NCBI GenBank assembly: GCA_903859115.1
Contig: CAIOLH010000030.1
Coordinates: 1-11,225 of the forward strand
Length of the DNA stretch: 11,225 nt
Reading direction: 5' to 3'
From: an uncultured Opitutia bacterium
GTDB taxonomy: Bacteria > Verrucomicrobiota > Verrucomicrobiae > Opitutales > UBA953
Shown here: piece after piece, positions 7,745-11,225 of the stretch
Layout: the number at the start of each line of letters is the position of its first letter
Position numbering within the stretch: position 1 is the first letter of the stretch
Program-made: the position numbers and the translations under genes
Notes under the pieces: model-generated
Told to the model about the DNA's origin: nothing
Database searches by the model: none
The model's input: the letters and a program-made list of their open reading frames with translations, nothing else

Positions 7745-8521
7745 TTACTTTAAATTAAACCGAGCAATGAATTCCTTAGCCAAAGCTGAGTAGGCAACTG
7801 CTCCAGGTGAATGAGCGTCATACTGGAAAATAGTTTTACCGTGGCTGGGGCACTCGGAGAGTCGAATTGTCCGAGGAATCATGGTCTTTAAAAGTAGTTC
7901 AGGGAAATGGGTTTTAACTTCTTCAACTACTTGGCGTGAAAGATTGGTGCGCACATCGTACATCGTGAGCAAAATTCCGCCCACGGTCAGTTTGGATGTC
8001 GCATCGGCTTGTTTGAGTTGATCTACCACGCCGAGAATTTGACCGAGGCCTTCCATCGCTAAGTATTCAGTTTGTAACGCAACTAAAAGGTGGTCTGAGG
8101 CGCGCAGTGCGTTCATCGAGAGCATTCCGAGTGCGGGCGGGCAATCGATAATGATGAGTGCATATTTTTTTGAATCGATAATTGGCTGAAGTGCGCTGGA
8201 GAGTCGCGACAAATAATTTTCTGACTGTGCCAGTTCCGACTCGATGGCAGCTAAATCAACTTCTGAAGGAATTAAATCCAGTTTCTCGGTCGAAGTATTT
8301 ACAATCATGTCTTCCGCTTTGGCTTCGCCGTGGAGTACTTTGTAAAGTGAGCGACCCTCAACTTTTTCTACGCCCAGTGCGCTCGTGGCATTGGCTTGAG
8401 CATCGAGATCGATGAGTAGGGTGGAAATACCCATTTTTGCTAGTCCAGCAGCAAGATTAACTGCGGTCGTGGTTTTACCCACGCCGCCTTTTTGATTCGC
8501 GATGGAAAAAACTTTAGTCAC
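7745..8521 (-). CDS. parA: Chromosome-partitioning ATPase ParA/Soj, GTG start
   Basis: This is a ParA/MinD-type dimerising ATPase that binds DNA non-specifically and moves or positions ParB-parS complexes or other cargo. The 258-residue protein is of the small chromosomal Soj type, without an N-terminal DNA-binding domain. It has the deviant Walker A KGGVGKTT (11-18) with signature Lys11, Walker A' DLDAQAN (38-44), Walker B IIIDCPPA (123-130), and the C-terminal block PRTIRLSE (216-223) to SHGK, YD and GAVAY (about 226-244). The start codon is GTG. It follows the fabV stop with no gap (TAAGTG), with GAGG at 8530-8533 placed 8 nt before it. This start gives the usual family N-terminus, SIANQKGGVGKT. 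Translation is probably coupled to fabV. No parB gene and no obvious parS site occur in the window. Confidence 0.94.
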   Translation of the reverse strand: MTKVFSIANQKGGVGKTTTAVNLAAGLAKMGISTLLIDLDAQANATSALGVEKVEGRSLYKVLHGEAKAEDMIVNTSTEKLDLIPSEVDLAAIESELAQSENYLSRLSSALQPIIDSKKYALIIIDCPPALGMLSMNALRASDHLLVALQTEYLAMEGLGQILGVVDQLKQADATSKLTVGGILLTMYDVRTNLSRQVVEEVKTHFPELLLKTMIPRTIRLSECPSHGKTIFQYDAHSPGAVAYSALAKEFIARFNLK

Positions 8522-9724
8522 TTAAGCATCCTCAATGGGGCGTTCTACTTCTGTGGGAGCATCGTAATCAACTCCTGCGAGTCCGAAGCCAAAGTTTTTC
8601 AAGAAGTCGGATTGGTAGCCGGCGAAATCTCCGTATTGATCGAGAGTTTCGGTGGTCACCAAGGGCCAAATATCAAACACGGCTTTTTGAATCTCGGGCA
8701 TCATTTCCCAGTCATCAATACGCACGCGTCCTTTTTCATCAAAGTTTAGGCACTCACCGTTATACATTTGTTTTTCGAACAAGCGTTGGATTTGTTCAAT
8801 ACAGCCTTCGTGATTTCCTTTCGCTTTCATGATTTTGAAGAGCAAGGAAACGTAAAGAGGCACCACAGGAATCGCTGAACTTGCCTGGGTGACTACGGCT
8901 TTATTTACGGAAACAAAAGCGCGGCCGCGATGGAGTTTCATGAGGCTATCAATCTTTTCACCCGCTCTCTCAAGGTCTTCTTTCGCTTTGCCGATGGTTC
9001 CGTCTTTGTAAATTGGCCATGTGACTTGTGGTCCGATATAGGAATATGCAACCGATTGGCAGCCCCCTGCAATCACACCGGCTTGATCGAGTTGATTCAT
9101 CCAGATTTCCCAATCTTCTCCGCCCATCACTTTAACCGTATTTAAAATTTCATCAGCGTTAGCCGTTTCGAGTGTGACATCGTTCACCACTTTGCGGTCG
9201 GTATCTAAATTCTTTGCGTGGAAGGGAGCGCCGGTGGGTTTAAGTGTTGATTTATAAGTAACGCCATCGGGTGCGGTGCGACGAGGTGAAGCTAGAGAAT
9301 AAATTACCAAATCAATTTTTCCATTCGGCATTTTCTTTTTAATCGTCTCGATCACCTGATTTTTTATTTCAGCCGAAAAGGCGTCGCCGTTAATCGAGAA
9401 CGCTTTTAATCCGGCCTTTTTGGCCTCGGCGTGAAAACCTGTGGTGTTATACCAACCTGGGCTGCCAGGTTTATCACCTTCGCCGTTGCGTTCAAAAAAT
9501 ACTCCGAGCGTTGCAGCATTTGAACCGAAGGCGGCAGCGATGCGTGAAGATAAGCCGTAGCCAGTCGAAGAGCCAATCACGAGGACTGACTTGGGTCCGC
9601 CTTGGAGTGACTTACGCGATTTTACATAGCTGATTTGCTCACGCACATGGGCGGCACAGCCTTCGGGGTGTGAGGTGATGCAAATAAATCCACGGACACG
9701 GGGCTTGAGGACTTGCTGGGACAT
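8522..9724 (-). CDS. fabV: NADH-dependent enoyl-ACP / trans-2-enoyl-CoA reductase FabV
   Basis: FabV reduces the trans-2 double bond of enoyl-ACP (or enoyl-CoA) in the last step of each fatty-acid elongation cycle, in the cytoplasm. The 400-residue protein aligns along its whole length with the FabV of Vibrio as I remember it. It has the N-terminal KPRVRGFICITSHP (7-20), a dinucleotide-binding loop VIGSSTGYGLSSR (49-61), GVFFE with the acidic residue expected for NADH preference (74-78), YSLASP (142-147), MGGEDWE (200-206), and the catalytic Y-x8-K pair Y239/K248 after TWPIY. An open frame continues 79 codons upstream to 9961, but that part lacks family similarity and lies antisense to the aminotransferase. 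The ATG at 9724 matches the family start, though no Shine-Dalgarno precedes it. FabV enzymes are known to be poorly inhibited by triclosan. It is the first gene of the leftward block. Confidence 0.95.
   Translation of the reverse strand: MSQQVLKPRVRGFICITSHPEGCAAHVREQISYVKSRKSLQGGPKSVLVIGSSTGYGLSSRIAAAFGSNAATLGVFFERNGEGDKPGSPGWYNTTGFHAEAKKAGLKAFSINGDAFSAEIKNQVIETIKKKMPNGKIDLVIYSLASPRRTAPDGVTYKSTLKPTGAPFHAKNLDTDRKVVNDVTLETANADEILNTVKVMGGEDWEIWMNQLDQAGVIAGGCQSVAYSYIGPQVTWPIYKDGTIGKAKEDLERAGEKIDSLMKLHRGRAFVSVNKAVVTQASSAIPVVPLYVSLLFKIMKAKGNHEGCIEQIQRLFEKQMYNGECLNFDEKGRVRIDDWEMMPEIQKAVFDIWPLVTTETLDQYGDFAGYQSDFLKNFGFGLAGVDYDAPTEVERPIEDA
8530..8533 (-). promoter_or_regulatory. Shine-Dalgarno of parA (GAGG)
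   Basis: On the minus strand GAGG lies inside the last codons of fabV, 8 nt before the GTG that follows the fabV stop. It supports the GTG as the true parA start, since no ATG is available at the conserved ParA N-terminus. Confidence 0.5.
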
Positions 9725-9731
9725 ACTCAGA

Positions 9732-9762
9732 GGATTGAACCGTCGGGGCTTAACTTCAACCC
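9732..9762 (-). promoter_or_regulatory. Stem-loop just upstream of the fabV start
   Basis: On the minus strand GGGUUGAA (9762-9755) pairs with UUCAAUCC (9739-9732), eight consecutive pairs including one G-U wobble, around a 15-nt loop. The stem ends 7 nt before the fabV ATG, where a Shine-Dalgarno would normally lie and none is seen. As DNA the same arms form an imperfect inverted repeat that could be an operator in the 85-bp divergent region 9725-9809. I could not identify a convincing promoter for either divergent gene in that region. Confidence 0.35.
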
Positions 9763-9809
9763 GATTTTCTTCCACTTGCTCCGGTGGCAAACTTAGGGTT
9801 GGATGGGCC

Positions 9810-10979
9810 ATGTTCAGTTCCCGACTCTCCTTTGCCGATGATTCAAACGCCTTAAGCAAGGCGCGGGAACGTCGCCGAACTGCTGGTTTGCCTACATTAG
9901 ATTTAGCTGATGCGAATCCCGCCAACGCAGGATTTGGTTGGTCGGTCTTGGAATTAGGCACCTTACTTCGCCGTGATGGAATCCAGCGACAAGATCCCGA
10001 CGCGCGTGGGCTGACGGTAGCTCGTACGGCCGTTGCAGATTACTATCTAGCTCGCGGAACACGCCTCACTCCTGATCGCATATTTTTATCTGCCAGTACC
10101 AGTGAAGGTTATAGTTGGTTATTTAAATTATTATGTAATCCGGGTGACGAAATTTTAGTTCCTGAACCAGCGTATCCATTATTAGAAGTCATCGCTTCAT
10201 TAGAGGGCGTCACTTTAAGACCTTATCGATTGGTGCAACTCGCTGGCGAGTGGGTGATTGATTTAGCGAGTCTCACTGCGAGCCGACAAACACGGGCGAT
10301 TGTTTGTATCAATCCCTCAAATCCGACGGGTGCGTTTGTCAGTCGACGCGATCGTGATATTCTGCGCAACTTCGCTTTGAAAAATAGTTTAGCAGTTATT
10401 TGTGACGAAGTCTTTTTAGATTATCCAGCCGAGGGAGTGAGTTCACCGGGCACCTGGGCGGGAGAAACTCAAGTGGCTCTTTATGTGTTAAGTGGACTTT
10501 CAAAAGTCGCCGTCGCTCCTCAATTAAAAGTGGGTTGGATTATTGTCTCGGGCCCGACTGACACCGTGCAAGAATCTTGCCGTCGCCTCGAACACATCGC
10601 TGATGCTTTTCTTTCAGTGAATACTCCGGCGCAATTAGCTCTGCCGGATTTACTCCGTCGAGCCGAACCAATCCGCGCAGCCATCCGAGCACGTGTGAGC
10701 GAGAACCAACAAATTTTAAAAGACTGGGTCGTTTCATCGGGCCACGCTTGCACTGTTTTGCCTCGTCCGGCGGGATGGATGGCGATCCTGGGTTTACCAC
10801 CTGGGGTGTCGGAAGAGCGCCTGCTGCTGAATGCTCTAGATGAGGGGGTTTGGGCCCACCCGGGTTATTTTTATGGTATGTCCACTAATTTACCCTCGGT
10901 AATTCTGAGCCTTTTACTGAAATCTAGCGAGTTTTCTGAAGGTTTGAAGGGTTTAGACCGCGCTTTACGTCGGGCTTAA
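9810..10979 (+). CDS. PLP-dependent aminotransferase, fold type I (class I/II)
   Basis: This is a pyridoxal-phosphate aminotransferase of the aspartate-aminotransferase superfamily. The 389-residue protein begins MFSSRLSFADDSNALS, matching a family of uncharacterised bacterial aminotransferases that I remember starting the same way, with DLADANPANAGF (31-42) as the substrate-loop region. PLP-site residues are visible: the SASTSEGYSWLF segment (94-105) that follows the phosphate loop, N171 in NPSNPTG (168-174), D199 in CDEVFLDY (198-205), and the Schiff-base lysine K232 in LSGLSKVA. The C-terminal HPGYFYG and VILSLL are also family-like. The amino donor cannot be told from sequence. The frame is open upstream to 9675 but lacks similarity there and is antisense to fabV. 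GGATGG two to four bases before the ATG is at best a poor ribosome-binding site. It is divergent from fabV and followed by rpmB on the same strand. Confidence 0.88.
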   Translation: MFSSRLSFADDSNALSKARERRRTAGLPTLDLADANPANAGFGWSVLELGTLLRRDGIQRQDPDARGLTVARTAVADYYLARGTRLTPDRIFLSASTSEGYSWLFKLLCNPGDEILVPEPAYPLLEVIASLEGVTLRPYRLVQLAGEWVIDLASLTASRQTRAIVCINPSNPTGAFVSRRDRDILRNFALKNSLAVICDEVFLDYPAEGVSSPGTWAGETQVALYVLSGLSKVAVAPQLKVGWIIVSGPTDTVQESCRRLEHIADAFLSVNTPAQLALPDLLRRAEPIRAAIRARVSENQQILKDWVVSSGHACTVLPRPAGWMAILGLPPGVSEERLLLNALDEGVWAHPGYFYGMSTNLPSVILSLLLKSSEFSEGLKGLDRALRRA

Positions 10980-11042
10980 TTACCGCTTGCCAATCGGCAC
11001 CTCACTTATTTGCTACGACCTTCCAAGGAGAACAAAACTACT
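10980..11042 (+). promoter_or_regulatory. rpmB upstream region: SD and weak promoter candidate
   Basis: This 63-bp gap separates the aminotransferase from rpmB. AAGGAG at 11025-11030 is a clear Shine-Dalgarno sequence 12 nt before the rpmB ATG, the best one in the window and fitting a highly expressed ribosomal gene. TTGCCA at 10987-10992 is a possible -35 box, but the -10 candidates (TTGCTA at 11010-11015, 17 nt away, or TATTTG at 11007-11012, 14 nt away) are poor. No terminator hairpin separates the two genes, so readthrough from the aminotransferase is possible. Confidence 0.4.
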
Positions 11043-11225
11043 ATGTCCCGTATCTGCAGCGTCACCGGCAAGCGCCCCGTCAAGGGCCGTCGAATCATCC
11101 ACCGTGGTCAATCCAAGAAGAGTGGTGGTATCGGCTTCCAGCTCGTTAAACAAACGAAGCGTGTCTTTCGCCCCAATGTTCAACGCATTCGCGTTCTCCA
11201 GCCTAATGGTTCGGTAAAGCGCCAA
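11043..11225 (+). CDS. rpmB: 50S ribosomal protein L28, 3' end cut by window
   Basis: L28 is a component of the large ribosomal subunit. Sixty-one codons are present before the window ends, with no stop. The product starts MSRICSVTGKRPVKG, matching the L28 N-terminus (E. coli MSRVCQVTGKRPVTG), and continues through TKRVFRPNVQRIRV, matching the TKRRFLPNL block. Between these blocks there are about 13 residues more than in E. coli, including SKKSGGIG (24-31). This agrees with the longer loop I remember in Chlamydia L28 and points to the PVC group. It has a single Cys near the N-terminus, not the CxxC of zinc-binding L28 forms. Codon use is richer in CGT/CGC, ATC and AAG than in the neighbours, as expected for a highly expressed gene. 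About 20 C-terminal residues are missing because of the window edge. Confidence 0.93.
   Translation, partial: MSRICSVTGKRPVKGRRIIHRGQSKKSGGIGFQLVKQTKRVFRPNVQRIRVLQPNGSVKRQ

Noticed and set aside
9675..9809. 45-codon N-terminal extension of the aminotransferase to 9675
   Set aside because: It overlaps the fabV start antisense, shows no family similarity, and MFSSR at 9810 is the usual start of this family.
9809..9811. ATG at 9811 (minus strand) as a fabV start, back to back with the aminotransferase ATG in a CATG palindrome
   Set aside because: It has a purine-rich AAGGAGA 14 nt upstream, which is too far, and would add 29 residues without family similarity.
9725..9961. 79-codon N-terminal extension of fabV to an ATG at 9961
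   Set aside because: The extension has no FabV similarity, runs antisense through the first 50 codons of the aminotransferase, and the ATG at 9724 gives the conserved family N-terminus and the usual 400-residue length.
10987..11217. Open frames in both alternative strands around rpmB
   Set aside because: The L28 reading frame starting at 11043 is unmistakable; the others are shadows of it with compositionally biased, unfamiliar products.

Overview
The window looks like an ordinary stretch of bacterial chromosome from a Gram-negative member of the PVC group, most likely Verrucomicrobiota (possibly Opitutia). Four observations support this. The ribosomal protein L28 carries a Lys/Gly-rich internal insertion of the type I remember from Chlamydia. 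A periplasmic SurA-type chaperone with a signal peptide implies an outer membrane. The enoyl-ACP reductase is of the FabV class. Base composition is moderate, with mixed TTA/TTT-rich and GC-rich codon use and few strong Shine-Dalgarno sequences. The phylum call rests on recognised protein sequences, not on a search.

Layout. Bases 1-214 are non-coding as far as I can tell. They hold a leftward promoter-like element and a strong leftward rho-independent terminator, plus the leader of ettA with two small hairpins. ettA (215-1891, +) encodes the translational-throttle ABC-F ATPase. It converges on and overlaps a compact leftward gene block whose members run, in order of transcription, fabV (9724-8522), parA/soj (8521-7745), mfd (7692-4465), a surA-like chaperone (4468-3353) and malQ (3356-1881). 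Junctions in this block are a zero-gap TAAGTG, a 52-bp gap and two ATGA overlaps, so it is probably one operon with translational coupling. From a short divergent region (9725-9809) a PLP aminotransferase runs rightward (9810-10979). It is followed after 63 bp by the first 61 codons of rpmB (L28), cut by the window edge.

Functionally this is housekeeping: ribosome energy gating (EttA), fatty-acid elongation (FabV), chromosome or cargo partitioning (ParA), transcription-coupled repair (Mfd), outer-membrane protein folding (SurA-like), maltodextrin/glycogen metabolism (MalQ), amino-acid metabolism (aminotransferase) and translation (L28). I see no mobile element, CRISPR array, tRNA, rRNA or phage gene, and no convincing undescribed multi-gene system. 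The most interesting non-coding signal is the leftward promoter / competing hairpins / terminator unit at 40-120, which could be a short RNA or an attenuator for a gene just off the left edge. Second is a stem-loop sitting where the fabV ribosome-binding site should be.
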